A DNA stretch of 64,000 nucleotides from CADEGL01 sp050180485 (GCA_050180485.1 JBFXED010000005.1:62001-126000); one strand, 5' to 3'; positions 16,972 to 26,608 are shown, counted from the first letter of the stretch. A program made the numbers and translations. The notes: a model not told the origin generated them from the letters alone.

Positions 16972-18165
16972 TCAGGCCGCGCGGGAGCCAGCTTCGACGA
17001 ACTGCGTCGCCCGGGCGCGCGCCTGCGCGTCGATATCGCGCACCATCGCGATGCCTGTGATCGGGATGACCGGAAGCGCGGCCAACGTCTCCTCGACCAC
17101 CCGTGCGATATCGAGAAAACCGATGCGGCGCTCGAGAAAGCCACCTACGGCGATCTCGTTGGCTGCGTTCAGCACGGTGGGCGCCGACCCGCCTGCGCGC
17201 AACGCATCACGTGCTAGCCGCAGCGCCGGAAAGCGAACCGGGTCGGGAGCCTCGAATGTCAACGCTCCCAGCGTGGCGAAATCGATGCGCGCGGAGGGTG
17301 CCTCGATTCGCTCCGGCCAACCCAGCGCATAAGCGATCGGCGTTCGCATATCCGGCGTTCCGAGCTGGGCCAACACCGAACCGTCCACGTACTCGACCAT
17401 GCTGTGAATGACGGATTGGGGATGAACGACGACTTCGATCCGGCCCTCGGGCACCGGGAACAGATGATGCGCCTCAATGACCTCAAGACCCTTGTTCATC
17501 ATGGTCGCCGAATCGACCGAGATTTTGGCCCCCATGCTCCAATTCGGATGCGCCACGGCCTGTTCGGGTGTCATGGACGCCATCTCGGCCAGGCCACGTG
17601 CGCGGAACGGGCCGCCCGAGGCGGTCAGCATGATGCGACTGACCCGCTCATGCTGCTCGAAGTCGAAGACCTGGAAGATCGCGCTGTGCTCCGAATCGAC
17701 GGGCAGAAGCGTCGCGCCGTGGCGTTTCACCTCTTCCATCACGAAATCGCCGGCGCAAACCAGTGTCTCTTTGTTGGCAAGGGCGACCACCGCGCCGCGC
17801 CGCACCGCGGCCAGGGTGGATTCGAGCCCCGCCGCCCCGACGATCGACGCCATGACGACTTCCGCCGGCCGGTCCGCCGCTTCTACCACGGCCTCCGCTC
17901 CGGCAGCCGCGTCGATATGTGAGCCGAACAGATTGTCCTTTAACGCCTTGTACTGGCTGGGGTCAGCCACGACGGCCATACGACAACCAAGCTGGCGCGC
18001 CTGCTGAGCCAGCAGATCCGCATTCCGGTTCGCGGCCAATGCCTCGGCTTGGAAGCGTTCCGGCGCACGCTGCAGAACGTCGACCGTGCTGCGACCGACC
18101 GATCCGGTCGATCCCAGAATCGTAACCCGCCTCGGCTCAGACTTTGACATATCCGCTTTCACCAT
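16972..18165 (-). CDS. dxr: 1-deoxy-D-xylulose-5-phosphate reductoisomerase
   Basis: Second step of the MEP isoprenoid pathway, giving 2-C-methylerythritol 4-phosphate with NADPH. The 397-residue protein has the NADPH-binding GSTGSVGRSTVDVL near residue 18. Metal and substrate motifs are PVDSEHSAIFQ, TASGGPFR and MGAKISVDSATMMNKGLEVIEA. ATG 18165 overlaps the cdsA stop by seven bases; ATG 18150 (MSKSEP) is an alternative start. Isoprenoid output feeds uppS a few genes upstream. Confidence 0.97.
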   Translation of the reverse strand: MVKADMSKSEPRRVTILGSTGSVGRSTVDVLQRAPERFQAEALAANRNADLLAQQARQLGCRMAVVADPSQYKALKDNLFGSHIDAAAGAEAVVEAADRPAEVVMASIVGAAGLESTLAAVRRGAVVALANKETLVCAGDFVMEEVKRHGATLLPVDSEHSAIFQVFDFEQHERVSRIMLTASGGPFRARGLAEMASMTPEQAVAHPNWSMGAKISVDSATMMNKGLEVIEAHHLFPVPEGRIEVVVHPQSVIHSMVEYVDGSVLAQLGTPDMRTPIAYALGWPERIEAPSARIDFATLGALTFEAPDPVRFPALRLARDALRAGGSAPTVLNAANEIAVGGFLERRIGFLDIARVVEETLAALPVIPITGIAMVRDIDAQARARATQFVEAGSRAA

Positions 18166-19019
18166 AGGACCACGCTCCGCCCGATGAACAGGCAGGCGAC
18201 GGCAACAGCGAGGGTAGCGCCCACAATGCTGTCGAACCGGTCGAACAGCCCACCGTGACCAGGGACCAGAAACCCGCTGTCCTTAACGCCGAAATGGCGC
18301 TTTGCGGCCGATTCCAGCAGGTCGCCCGCCTGCGCGGCGACGGAGACGCCGACGCTGGCCGCAGCCAGCAGAAAGGTATCGGACATGCGCATATAGGGGG
18401 CAGCCACATAGCCCACAACGCCCGCGCACAAAAGACCGCCGACGCAACCAGCCCAAGTCTTGTTCGGACTCAGGCGCGGCGCCAGCTTCGGTCCACGCAA
18501 CGCGCGCCCAACGAAATAGGCGCCCGTATCGGTCGCAATGCAAACCGCGACCAGCCAGAAAATGGCCTCGCGCCCTCCCGTGGGATCAGACCGCAGCCAA
18601 AGGGCGGCCACCGCCCAGGCCCCAATATAAAGGACGCCCAGCGCGATCCAACGTCCGGACGGGGCCGCGATTAAACCGATCGCGAGCCAGACCACGGCAA
18701 TGGCGACGACCAGCCCGAAGGCCAGCGAAAACGGACTCAGCGTCAGACCGATCGCCAGCACGACGAGGAGAGACGCACCCGCCGCGCCCGTGCGGATGGC
18801 GGAACGATCCGCCAGGCGAGCCCATTCCCAGGTCAGAAGAGACGCCACGAGCAAAACGGTGGAATAGAATAGAACTCCACCCGCCTCGATGGACAACACG
18901 CCGAAGCCCGCGAGAACGAGCGCCGAAACCGCGCGTTGCGCCAGCCCCCCCGCTTTGGGGGCTTCAGCCGCCTGCGGCACCGTACCGGCGCTCACGGCGA
19001 TGGAATTCATGGAGGGCAT
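18159..19019 (-). CDS. cdsA: Phosphatidate cytidylyltransferase
   Basis: Makes CDP-diacylglycerol, the branch-point precursor of phospholipids, in the inner membrane. The long frame to 19277 overlaps uppS and is discarded. ATG 19019 with an upstream AGGA gives 286 residues and ends the overlap at 56 bases; ATG 19010 is also possible. About eight hydrophobic segments are visible. The CTP-transferase signature near the C-terminus is complete (GDLLESAAKRHFGVKDSG followed by PGHGGLFDRFDS). It lies between uppS and dxr as usual. Confidence 0.95.
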   Translation of the reverse strand: MPSMNSIAVSAGTVPQAAEAPKAGGLAQRAVSALVLAGFGVLSIEAGGVLFYSTVLLVASLLTWEWARLADRSAIRTGAAGASLLVVLAIGLTLSPFSLAFGLVVAIAVVWLAIGLIAAPSGRWIALGVLYIGAWAVAALWLRSDPTGGREAIFWLVAVCIATDTGAYFVGRALRGPKLAPRLSPNKTWAGCVGGLLCAGVVGYVAAPYMRMSDTFLLAAASVGVSVAAQAGDLLESAAKRHFGVKDSGFLVPGHGGLFDRFDSIVGATLAVAVACLFIGRSVVLW

Positions 19020-19695
19020 TCTCGAAATCCTGTTTTCCGAAGTCAGGCCATAATGTGTCGATGAAGACCAACTCGGCGTAAGCCGACTGCCAAAGAAGGA
19101 AATTGCTGATCCTCTTCTCGCCGCTGGTGCGGATGACGACGTCCGGATCCGGCACACCGGTGGTCGAGAGGTGAGATTGGAACACGGCCTCGTCGATATC
19201 CTCGGGGCGGCGGCGGCCGCTCGCCACGTCCCGCGCCAGGGATCGCGCCGCCGCGGTGATCTCGCCGCGACCGCCATAGTTCAACGCCACGATCAGATTT
19301 AGAGCGGCGTTATTATAGGTCTGCTGCTCGGCCTGGCCGATCAGGGCGACGATGTCCGGCGCCAGTTGCGCACGCTCGCCGATGAATCGGATCCGCACGC
19401 CACGTCCATGCAACTCCGCGATCTCGCTGCGCAAGTAATGGCGCAAGAGCCCCATGAGGTCGTTGACCTCCTCGGCGGGTCGCTTCCAATTTTCCGAGGA
19501 AAATCCGTAGAGCGTCAGGTAGTCGATGCCGAGCTCGACAGCGCCTTCCACCGCACGCCGCACGGCGTCGGCGCCGCGCTTGTGACCGGCGGCGCGCGGC
19601 AGGCCGCGCGCGCGGGCCCATCGCCCGTTCCCGTCCATGATGATGGCGACGTGACGGGGAACTCCGTTCTTGGGCTGGCTTGTCATCTCTGTCAT
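18964..19695 (-). CDS. uppS: Undecaprenyl diphosphate synthase
   Basis: A cis-prenyltransferase making the C55 lipid carrier for peptidoglycan and O-antigen. The 243-residue protein has the catalytic Asp in IIMDGNGRWA and the helix GHKRGADAVRR. The YGFSSENWKRP and LNYGGRGEI motifs and the C-terminal signature DVVIRTSGEKRISNFLLWQ are also present. It begins four bases after frr, and its 3' end overlaps cdsA. The assignment is secure. Confidence 0.97.
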   Translation of the reverse strand: MTEMTSQPKNGVPRHVAIIMDGNGRWARARGLPRAAGHKRGADAVRRAVEGAVELGIDYLTLYGFSSENWKRPAEEVNDLMGLLRHYLRSEIAELHGRGVRIRFIGERAQLAPDIVALIGQAEQQTYNNAALNLIVALNYGGRGEITAAARSLARDVASGRRRPEDIDEAVFQSHLSTTGVPDPDVVIRTSGEKRISNFLLWQSAYAELVFIDTLWPDFGKQDFENALHEFHRRERRYGAAGG

Positions 19696-19698
19696 CGA

Positions 19699-20256
19699 TC
19701 AGACTTGGACGATTTCCTGCTCCTTCTTCGCCAAAAGCTGGTCGATTTCCTTGACGAAGCCGTCGGTGACTTTCTGCAATTCCTCCGACTTACGCTTGTG
19801 ATCATCCTGGGTGATTTCGCCCTTCTTCTCGGAAGCCTTGAGGTGGTCCATACCGTCACGGCGGACGTTGCGCACCGAAACCCGCCCTTGCTCCGCGTAT
19901 TTATGGGCAACCTTGATCAACTCTTTGCGGCGCTCTTCGTTCAACTGAGGCACCGGCACGCGCACGAGCTGTCCGTCGACTTGGGGATTGAGGCCAAGGC
20001 CGCCTTCTCGGATAGCCTTCTCGACCGCGGACACCACCCCCTTGTCCCAAACCTGGACGGTCAGCAGACGCGGCTCAGGCACGCTGACCGTGCCGCACTG
20101 GGACAGCGGCATTCTGGTGCCATAAGCCTCAACCGTGATCGGCTCCAGAAGCGCGGCGCTCGCACGGCCCGTGCGAAGCCCGGCCAACTCCTTCTTAAAG
20201 ACATCGACAGCGCTGCGCATGCGCCGCTTCACGTCCTCGCTGTCACCGTGAGCCAT
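19699..20256 (-). CDS. frr: Ribosome recycling factor
   Basis: With EF-G, splits post-termination ribosomes. The 185-residue three-helix-bundle protein starts at ATG 20256 with a GGGAG ribosome binding site. The open frame up to 20328 lies inside pyrH and is not used. Diagnostic segments are LRTGRASAALLEPITVEAYG, NPQVDGQLVRVPVPQLNEERR and the basic region VRRDGMDHLK. It overlaps the pyrH 3' end by 14 bases, consistent with coupled translation in the rpsB-tsf-pyrH-frr order. Confidence 0.97.
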   Translation of the reverse strand: MAHGDSEDVKRRMRSAVDVFKKELAGLRTGRASAALLEPITVEAYGTRMPLSQCGTVSVPEPRLLTVQVWDKGVVSAVEKAIREGGLGLNPQVDGQLVRVPVPQLNEERRKELIKVAHKYAEQGRVSVRNVRRDGMDHLKASEKKGEITQDDHKRKSEELQKVTDGFVKEIDQLLAKKEQEIVQV

Positions 20257-20986
20257 GGGACGCTCCCTTTTCGGTGATGATGGTGTGCCGCCCCTTTCCG
20301 GAAATGACGTCGGCGAAGGAGCCTGCATTCTGTATCGAAAAGACCAGGATCGGTATCTTATTCTCGCGCGCCAGAGAGATGGCCGAAGCGTCCATAACCT
20401 TGAGATCCTTGGACAAAACGTCCATGTAGGTCAGCGTCTCATAACGCACCGCGTTCTTATCCTTGGCCGGATCGGCGCTGTAAACGCCGTCCACCTTGGT
20501 GCCCTTGAGAAGCGCGTCGCAGCGCATCTCCGATGCGCGCAACGCGGCGGCCGTGTCCGTCGTGAAGAAGGGGTTGCCGGTACCCGCGGCAAAAATCACG
20601 ACCCGGTTTTTCTCCATATGTCGCGCCGCACGGCGGCGGATATACGGCTCGCACACAGTGCTCATCGGGATGGCCGATTGAACGCGCGTCTGGAGGCCGA
20701 TCCGCTCCATCGCACTTTGCATCGCCAGCGCGTTGATCACGGTGGCCAGCATGCCCATATAGTCGCCGCTCGCGCGGTCGATGCCGGTACTGGCCCCGGT
20801 CAGGCCACGAAAGATGTTGCCTCCGCCCACCACCATGCAGACCTGGATGCCCGCGTCGCGAACGGCTTTCACGTCCTGGGCGACGCGATCGAGAACCGCG
20901 GGGTCGATTCCGAATTCGCCGTCGCCCATCAAGGCTTCGCCGGAGAGCTTCAGCAGCACGCGGCGATAACTGGGCTTGTCAGCCAT
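20243..20986 (-). CDS. pyrH: UMP kinase
   Basis: Phosphorylates UMP to UDP in pyrimidine nucleotide synthesis, the precursor of the UDP-sugars used by the lpx genes. The 247-residue amino acid kinase-fold protein starts at ATG 20986 (MADKPSYRRVLLKLSGEAL). Motifs are VVGGGNIFRG for phosphate binding, GTGNPFFTTDTAAALRA and KGTKVDGVYSADP. The longer open frame to 21049 is unsupported. It lies 96 bp downstream of tsf. Confidence 0.97.
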   Translation of the reverse strand: MADKPSYRRVLLKLSGEALMGDGEFGIDPAVLDRVAQDVKAVRDAGIQVCMVVGGGNIFRGLTGASTGIDRASGDYMGMLATVINALAMQSAMERIGLQTRVQSAIPMSTVCEPYIRRRAARHMEKNRVVIFAAGTGNPFFTTDTAAALRASEMRCDALLKGTKVDGVYSADPAKDKNAVRYETLTYMDVLSKDLKVMDASAISLARENKIPILVFSIQNAGSFADVISGKGRHTIITEKGASHGSR

Positions 20987-21082
20987 GTTGGCATCCGTCG
21001 GGTGGGCCGAATACCGTCCCGTATCGGTGTCCGGTAGCGATGCGATCATACACGAACGTACCCGGCCGAGGAATCGCGCTGG

Positions 21083-22009
21083 TCAGCGTGCGAGCTGCGC
21101 GGCAACCTCCGCCGCGAAATCGCTTTGCTCCTTCTCGATGCCCTCGCCCAGGGCGAAGCGAACGATCGCCGCGACCTTCACCGGCGCGCCCAGCGCCTTG
21201 GCTTGGTCCTCGACGACCTTGCCGACACGGCTCTCGCCATCGATGACCCAGGTCTGCTCCATCAGGACAACATCCTGGTAGAACTTGCGCAGGCGTCCCT
21301 CCACCATCTTCGCGACGATGTCGTCGGGCTTGCCGCTGGCCTTCGCTTGATCGGCCAGAACGGCGCGCTCGCGGTCGACCAATGCTTTGTCGAGCTGATC
21401 GACCGAAATGGACTCGGGCTTTGCCGCCGCGACATGCATGGCGACCTGACGGCCGAATGCCGACAGCCCCGCCTCGGGCGCGGTCGATTCGAGCGCCACG
21501 AGAACGCCGATCTTGCCCAAACCCTCGCCAATCTGGTTATGGAGATAGCCGACGACCACTCCCGACGACACGCTGAGCGATGCGCTGCGGCGCAGGCTCA
21601 TGTTCTCGCCGATCGAGGCGACTAGGCTGGTCAGTTCGTCCTGCACGCTGTGGCTCTTGCCCGGATACGGAGCGGCCTTGACCTTCTCGGCGTCGCCGCC
21701 CGCGGCCAGCGCCACGCCGGTCGCGGCGCGGACGAAACCTTGGAAAGCGTCATTGCGCGCGACGAAGTCGGTCTCGGAGTTGACCTCGACCAGTGCACCC
21801 GCCTTGCCCTTGGCGGCCAAGCCGATCAGGCCTTCGGCGGCAACCCGGCCCGCGCGCTTGGCGGCAGCGGCCAAGCCTTTCTTGCGGAGCCACTGCACGG
21901 CCTCTTCCATGTCGCCCTTGGTCTCGGCGAGCGCCTTTTTGCAATCCATCATGCCTGCGCCGGTTTTCTCGCGCAGATCCTTCACGACCGAAGCGGTGAT
22001 TTCCGCCAT
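21083..22009 (-). CDS. tsf: Translation elongation factor Ts
   Basis: Exchanges GDP for GTP on EF-Tu. The 308-residue protein starts at ATG 22009 with MAEITASVVKDLREKTGAGM, and the UBA-like N-terminal domain motif GMMDCKKAL is intact. The EF-Ts signature AAEGLIG and the core TDFVARNDAFQ are present, as is the C-terminal module ending near FALGEGIEK. It follows rpsB by 68 bp on the same strand, as in almost all proteobacteria. Confidence 0.98.
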   Translation of the reverse strand: MAEITASVVKDLREKTGAGMMDCKKALAETKGDMEEAVQWLRKKGLAAAAKRAGRVAAEGLIGLAAKGKAGALVEVNSETDFVARNDAFQGFVRAATGVALAAGGDAEKVKAAPYPGKSHSVQDELTSLVASIGENMSLRRSASLSVSSGVVVGYLHNQIGEGLGKIGVLVALESTAPEAGLSAFGRQVAMHVAAAKPESISVDQLDKALVDRERAVLADQAKASGKPDDIVAKMVEGRLRKFYQDVVLMEQTWVIDGESRVGKVVEDQAKALGAPVKVAAIVRFALGEGIEKEQSDFAAEVAAQLAR

Positions 22010-22077
22010 GTCCGCACCTTTATCGATTGATTCACCAGAAAGACACGGGCGCCCCAGGGGCGCCCGCGCTTCGCAAC

Positions 22078-22875
22078 TTAGTTCGCGGCCGCTTCCTGCG
22101 CCGCGGGTTCGGCGGCGACCTCCGCCGGGGGCAGGGTTTCGGCGGCATTCTTGTCCTGTTCGCCGATATCGGTACCCGACTTCAACTGCTCTTCCTGCAG
22201 ACCGTCCAGGATCGCTCCGGAAATCATGTCGCAATAGAGCGTGATCGCGCGCAGCGAGTCGTCGTTACCCGGCACCGGATAGTTGATGCCATCGGGATTC
22301 GAATTCGTATCGACCACGGCGATGACCGGCAGACCCAGCTTGTTGGCCTCCTGGATCGCGATGGCTTCCTTGTTCGTGTCGATGACGAACAGGATGTCGG
22401 GTAACCCGCCCATCTCCTTGATGCCGCCGAGAGCGCGATCGAGCTTGGTCTGCTCGCGCGTCAAGCCCAGGAGTTCCTTTTTCGTCAGGCCTTCCTGTTC
22501 GCCGGACAGGCGTTCCTCGAGCTGGCGCAGGCGCTTGATCGAGTTCGAGATCGTGCGCCAGTTGGTCAGCATACCGCCGAGCCAGCGATGGTTGACGTAG
22601 TATTGACCGCAACGCTTGGCCGCATCGGCGACGATCTCCGACGCCTGGCGCTTGGTGCCGACAAACAGCACGCGGCCGCCATTGGCAGCCACGGCGCGCA
22701 CGGCCTGCATGGCCTGCTGCAGCATCGGGACGGACTGTTGAAGGTCGATGATATGGACGTTGTTGCGAACGCCGAAGATGAACGGTTCCATCTTCGGGTT
22801 CCACCGGCGCGTGACATGGCCGAAGTGGACGCCAGCTTCCAAAAGCTGGCGCATCGAGAAGTCGGGCATAGCCAT
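22078..22875 (-). CDS. rpsB: 30S ribosomal protein S2
   Basis: Part of the small ribosomal subunit. The 265-residue protein starts at ATG 22875 (MAMPDFSMRQLLEAGVHFGH) behind an AAAAGGAAC ribosome binding site. S2 signatures include HVTRRWNPKM, FVGTKRQASEIV and NHRWLGGMLTNW. The Ala/Glu-rich tail beyond about 235 is common in alphaproteobacteria. A good promoter at 23007-23035 gives a leader of about 125 bases, where S2 could bind to control rpsB-tsf as in E. coli; that is inference. Confidence 0.98.
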   Translation of the reverse strand: MAMPDFSMRQLLEAGVHFGHVTRRWNPKMEPFIFGVRNNVHIIDLQQSVPMLQQAMQAVRAVAANGGRVLFVGTKRQASEIVADAAKRCGQYYVNHRWLGGMLTNWRTISNSIKRLRQLEERLSGEQEGLTKKELLGLTREQTKLDRALGGIKEMGGLPDILFVIDTNKEAIAIQEANKLGLPVIAVVDTNSNPDGINYPVPGNDDSLRAITLYCDMISGAILDGLQEEQLKSGTDIGEQDKNAAETLPPAEVAAEPAAQEAAAN

Positions 22876-23006
22876 AGGTCGTTCCTTTTCCGGTTGAGCC
22901 GCCGCGGGGGTAGTCCTCGGCCGGATGACCGAAAACACCGGATGGACCGCCTGGGCCGGAATGGCCTGGGCGACCGCTGTCCCGCGTGAGGATTTAAGTG
23001 AGGGGG

Positions 23007-23035
23007 TAGATAGTCACTTCAGGCCGGTTTTGCAA
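23007..23035 (-). promoter_or_regulatory. rpsB-tsf promoter (TTGCAA, 17 bp, TATCTA)
   Basis: On the minus strand TTGCAA (23030-23035) is followed after exactly 17 bases by TATCTA (23007-23012). Transcription would start near 23000, leaving about 125 bases of leader before the rpsB ATG. It lies just after the dnaE stop, so the translation and envelope block need not depend on dnaE transcription. Confidence 0.6.
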
Positions 23036-23063
23036 GCTATTTCCGGCACTTCGGCGCGTTCGA

Positions 23064-26000
23064 TCAGATTTCCCGTACGTCCAAAACCCCGGGTACGGCC
23101 TTCAGCGCCGCTCGGGTGGGGGGCGCCAGGGCAAAACGGCCCGGCAGGGCGATTTCCACCTCCCGCTGGGGCTCCACAGGCACGATGACGGTGATCCGCC
23201 CCTTTCCGCGGCTGTCACGCTGTATGACGCTCTTGAGGCCTGCCACGGAGGACGGCTCGGTCACAAAGACCTGGAGCACCTTGGGGGTCTCGGCCACCAC
23301 GTCGTCCAACTTGCGAGCGCCCTGAACCGCGATCCGCAGCATGTCCTCCTCCAGCCTTGCCTCGACGGTCAGGAGCAAGGGGGCGCTGGAATCGAGTAAT
23401 TCCCGCGCGTCGGTCAGGACCTCGGAAAACATCACGGCCTCGTACATGCCGCTCGTATCCGAGAACTGCACGAAGGCGTAGCGAGCGCCGCGCTGACTGG
23501 TGCGCTCGCGTCGGCCGATCGACGTGCCGACCAGCTTGACGTGCGAAGGTCCGCCGGCGGCGAGGTGGGCATGGAGGCGCGCGGACGACAACACGCCCAA
23601 GCGCGCCAGAGCCGTGGCGTACGCATCCAGCGGGTGGGCGGACAGGTAGAAGCCCACTGCTTCGAACTCGCGGCGCAGCTTCTCGGCGTCCGGCCAGTCG
23701 GCGACGTTCTGAACGGCCAAGCCGGGCGCCGCAGCCCCTTCGCCGAACAACCCCTGCTGCTGGCTTTCGCGATCGAGGGCCGCCGAACTGGCCCGGCGAA
23801 GAATCGCCTCGATGGCACCGAAGGCTTTGGCGCGGTTGGGCTCGATCGAATCGAACGCCCCCGCGCAGACCAGGCTTTCGAGCTGGCGCTTATTGATACT
23901 GCGCGAATCCATGCGCTCGGCGAAGTCCGACAGAGATTTGAATGGCCCCCGCGCCTCGCGCTCGCGCACGAGCCCTTCCATCGCGGCGCGGCCGACATTC
24001 CGCACGGCGGCCAGGGCGTAACGAACGGCCTGCGTCCCGTCAGTCCCGGTCTCCACCGCGAAGACGACCTCGGACCGGTTTACGTCCGGCGGCAGAAGCT
24101 TCACGTGGATTCGATCCAGCTCTTGGCGGAAAACGCCGAGCTTGTCCGTGTTGCCCATGCTGAGCGTCATGGACGCGGCCAGAAACTCGACCGGGTAGTT
24201 GGCCTTCAGATAGGCGGTCTGGTACGCGACCATGGCATAGGCGGCCGCGTGCGATTTGTTGAAGCCGTAGCCCGCGAACTTGTCGACCAGATCGAAGATC
24301 AGCGTGGCCTGGGCCTTGTTCACCCCGCGCTCCAGCGCGCCCTGGACGAAGGCTTGGCGTTGGGCCGCCATCTCTTCCTTGATCTTCTTGCCCATCGCGC
24401 GCCGCAGCAGATCGGCGCTGCCAAGCGTGAAGCCCGACAGGACCTGGGCGATCTGCATCACCTGTTCCTGATAGATGATGACGCCGGCGGTCTCTTTGAG
24501 GATACCTTCGAGCGTGGGATGCAGATAGTCCGGCTCTTCCTGCCCGCGCCGGCAGGCGATATAGCGCGGAATATTGTCCATCGGGCCCGGCCGATAGAGA
24601 GCCACGAGCGCGATGATGTCCTCGAACTGGTCAGGCTTGAGCTGGCGCAGCACGTTGCGCATGCCCGAGCTTTCCAACTGGAACACGCCTGTTACCTCGG
24701 CGCGGCCCAGCATCTCGTATGTCTTCCTATCGTCGAGCGGGAGCGCGGAGAGATCGAGCTTGATCCCGCGCTTTTCCAGAAGCTCGGTGCAGCGCGCCAG
24801 AACGGTCAGCGTGGTCAAACCCAAGAAGTCGAATTTCACCAGGCCGGCTTGCTCGACATACTTCATGTTGAACTGAGTAACCGACGCGTCGGAGCCGCGA
24901 TCGCGGTAGAGCGGGATCAACTCTTCCAGCGGCCGATCGCCGATCACCACACCCGCCGCATGGGTCGATGCATGGCGATAGAGGCCTTCGAGCCGCATCG
25001 CGATATCGATCAGACGCGCGACGGTCTCGTCCGAATCGCGTTGGCGCTGCAGCTCTGGCTCGCCCTCGATCGCCTGTTCCAGCGTCACCGGGTTGGCGGG
25101 ATTGTTGGGCACCAGCTTGCACAGGCGGTCGACCTGGCCGTAAGGCATCTGCAGCACGCGTCCCACATCCCGCAGCGCCGCACGCGCCTGCAATTTACCG
25201 AAGGTGATGATCTGGGCGACCTTGTCATGACCGTATTTCTGCTGGACGTAACGGATCACCTCGTCGCGCCGGTCCTGGCAGAAATCGATATCGAAGTCCG
25301 GCATCGACACACGTTCCGGATTGAGGAAGCGCTCGAAGAGAAGGCCGAACCGCAGTGGGTCGAGGTCGGTGATGGTCAGTGCCCACGCGACAACCGAGCC
25401 CGCGCCCGAACCGCGACCCGGCCCCACGGGAATGCCGTTTCGCAACGCCCATTTGATGAAGTCCGCGACGACCAGGAAATAGCCGGCGAAACCCATCTTG
25501 ATGATGACATCGATCTCGAACTCGAGCCGCTCGCGATAGCGTTTCGCCGCTTCGGTCCGCGCGGCCTCGTCCATCTCTGCGGTGAAGACATGCTTCTGGA
25601 GACGTGCTTCGAGGCCCGCCTTGGCCTGACGGCGCAGTTCGTCGGGTTCGCTGGAGCCGTCCTCCGCTTTGAAGGGCGGAAGGATCGGATTGCGTTTCTG
25701 CGGCATGTAAGCGCAGCGCTGCGCGATGACCAGTGTGTTGTCGACGGCCTCGGGTAAGTCCGCGAACAGCGCCCGCATCTCCTCAGCGGTCTTGAAGCGA
25801 TGCTCCGGCGTCTCGCGGCGCCGGTTGCGTTCGTTCACATACGTCTTACCTGCAATGCACAGGAGCGCGTCATGCGCCTCGTACATCGAAGCATCGGCGA
25901 AGAAGACGTCGTTCGTCGCCACCAAGGGTAGGTGGTGCTCGTAGGCAAGTTCGATCAGGCGCGGCTCGATGCGCCGCTCTTCGTTCGTGCCGTGGCGTCC

Positions 26001-26531
26001 GATCTCGACGTACAGGCTGCCCGGAAACATGGTCTTGAGCGTGGCCAGAACAGCATCCGCGGCTGCCCCCTGCCCGTCCGCCAGCAACCGGCCGATCGTT
26101 CCGGTCGCACCGCCCGTCAACGCCAGCAACCCCTCCGTCCGTCCCGATAGCCGCTCCCAGGTCGTGTGCGGCGTGTCTGTCGTATCCACCCCCAGATAGG
26201 AGTCGCTTACGATCGACAGCAGGTTCCGGTAGCCGGTCTCGTTCTGGGCCAACACGACCAGCGCGTCGTGGACGTGCTGGATTTGGCCGTTGCCGCCGCG
26301 CTCGGATGCACGCCGCACCAGCAATTGGCAGCCAACGATGGGTTGGATACCGGCCTCGGCGCACGCCATGGAAAATTCCAGGGCGCCGAACAGGTTGCCG
26401 GTGTCCGTGATGGCCAGCGCCGGCATGGCGTTGGCCCGACACAGCTTAACCAAGTCCTTGATCTTGAGCGCGCCCTCGGACAGCGAGTAGGCGCTGTGGG
26501 TACGCAGATGGACGAAGCTGCTATGCGCCAT
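23064..26531 (-). CDS. dnaE: DNA polymerase III alpha subunit
   Basis: The replicative polymerase catalytic subunit. The 1155 residues start at ATG 26531 (MAHSSFVHLRTHSAYSL); a start at 26567 adds 12 unsupported residues. The order is PHP domain (1-280), palm with GRGSGAGSVVAWAL and the catalytic PDFDIDF, thumb, fingers, tandem HhH and an OB fold (VGTSIGRRERTS). The PHP domain looks degenerate: HLRTH instead of HxHxH and TDTGN instead of TDHGN. Proofreading therefore probably relies on a separate DnaQ. It is downstream of proS-lolC-lolD and has its own 105-bp upstream gap with a DnaA box. Confidence 0.98.
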   Translation of the reverse strand: MAHSSFVHLRTHSAYSLSEGALKIKDLVKLCRANAMPALAITDTGNLFGALEFSMACAEAGIQPIVGCQLLVRRASERGGNGQIQHVHDALVVLAQNETGYRNLLSIVSDSYLGVDTTDTPHTTWERLSGRTEGLLALTGGATGTIGRLLADGQGAAADAVLATLKTMFPGSLYVEIGRHGTNEERRIEPRLIELAYEHHLPLVATNDVFFADASMYEAHDALLCIAGKTYVNERNRRRETPEHRFKTAEEMRALFADLPEAVDNTLVIAQRCAYMPQKRNPILPPFKAEDGSSEPDELRRQAKAGLEARLQKHVFTAEMDEAARTEAAKRYRERLEFEIDVIIKMGFAGYFLVVADFIKWALRNGIPVGPGRGSGAGSVVAWALTITDLDPLRFGLLFERFLNPERVSMPDFDIDFCQDRRDEVIRYVQQKYGHDKVAQIITFGKLQARAALRDVGRVLQMPYGQVDRLCKLVPNNPANPVTLEQAIEGEPELQRQRDSDETVARLIDIAMRLEGLYRHASTHAAGVVIGDRPLEELIPLYRDRGSDASVTQFNMKYVEQAGLVKFDFLGLTTLTVLARCTELLEKRGIKLDLSALPLDDRKTYEMLGRAEVTGVFQLESSGMRNVLRQLKPDQFEDIIALVALYRPGPMDNIPRYIACRRGQEEPDYLHPTLEGILKETAGVIIYQEQVMQIAQVLSGFTLGSADLLRRAMGKKIKEEMAAQRQAFVQGALERGVNKAQATLIFDLVDKFAGYGFNKSHAAAYAMVAYQTAYLKANYPVEFLAASMTLSMGNTDKLGVFRQELDRIHVKLLPPDVNRSEVVFAVETGTDGTQAVRYALAAVRNVGRAAMEGLVREREARGPFKSLSDFAERMDSRSINKRQLESLVCAGAFDSIEPNRAKAFGAIEAILRRASSAALDRESQQQGLFGEGAAAPGLAVQNVADWPDAEKLRREFEAVGFYLSAHPLDAYATALARLGVLSSARLHAHLAAGGPSHVKLVGTSIGRRERTSQRGARYAFVQFSDTSGMYEAVMFSEVLTDARELLDSSAPLLLTVEARLEEDMLRIAVQGARKLDDVVAETPKVLQVFVTEPSSVAGLKSVIQRDSRGKGRITVIVPVEPQREVEIALPGRFALAPPTRAALKAVPGVLDVREI

Positions 26532-26608
26532 GGTGACCGGGCTGTGGAACAGCCCATAGGATTCCACAACCAGCCGCCAGAGTCAGCATCTGGCGTGAGT
26601 CCTGCGTT

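Noticed and set aside
23541..25757. 738-residue open frame antisense to dnaE
   Set aside because: It mirrors the codon pattern of dnaE on the other strand, has no recognisable domain and lies wholly inside an essential, well-matched gene.
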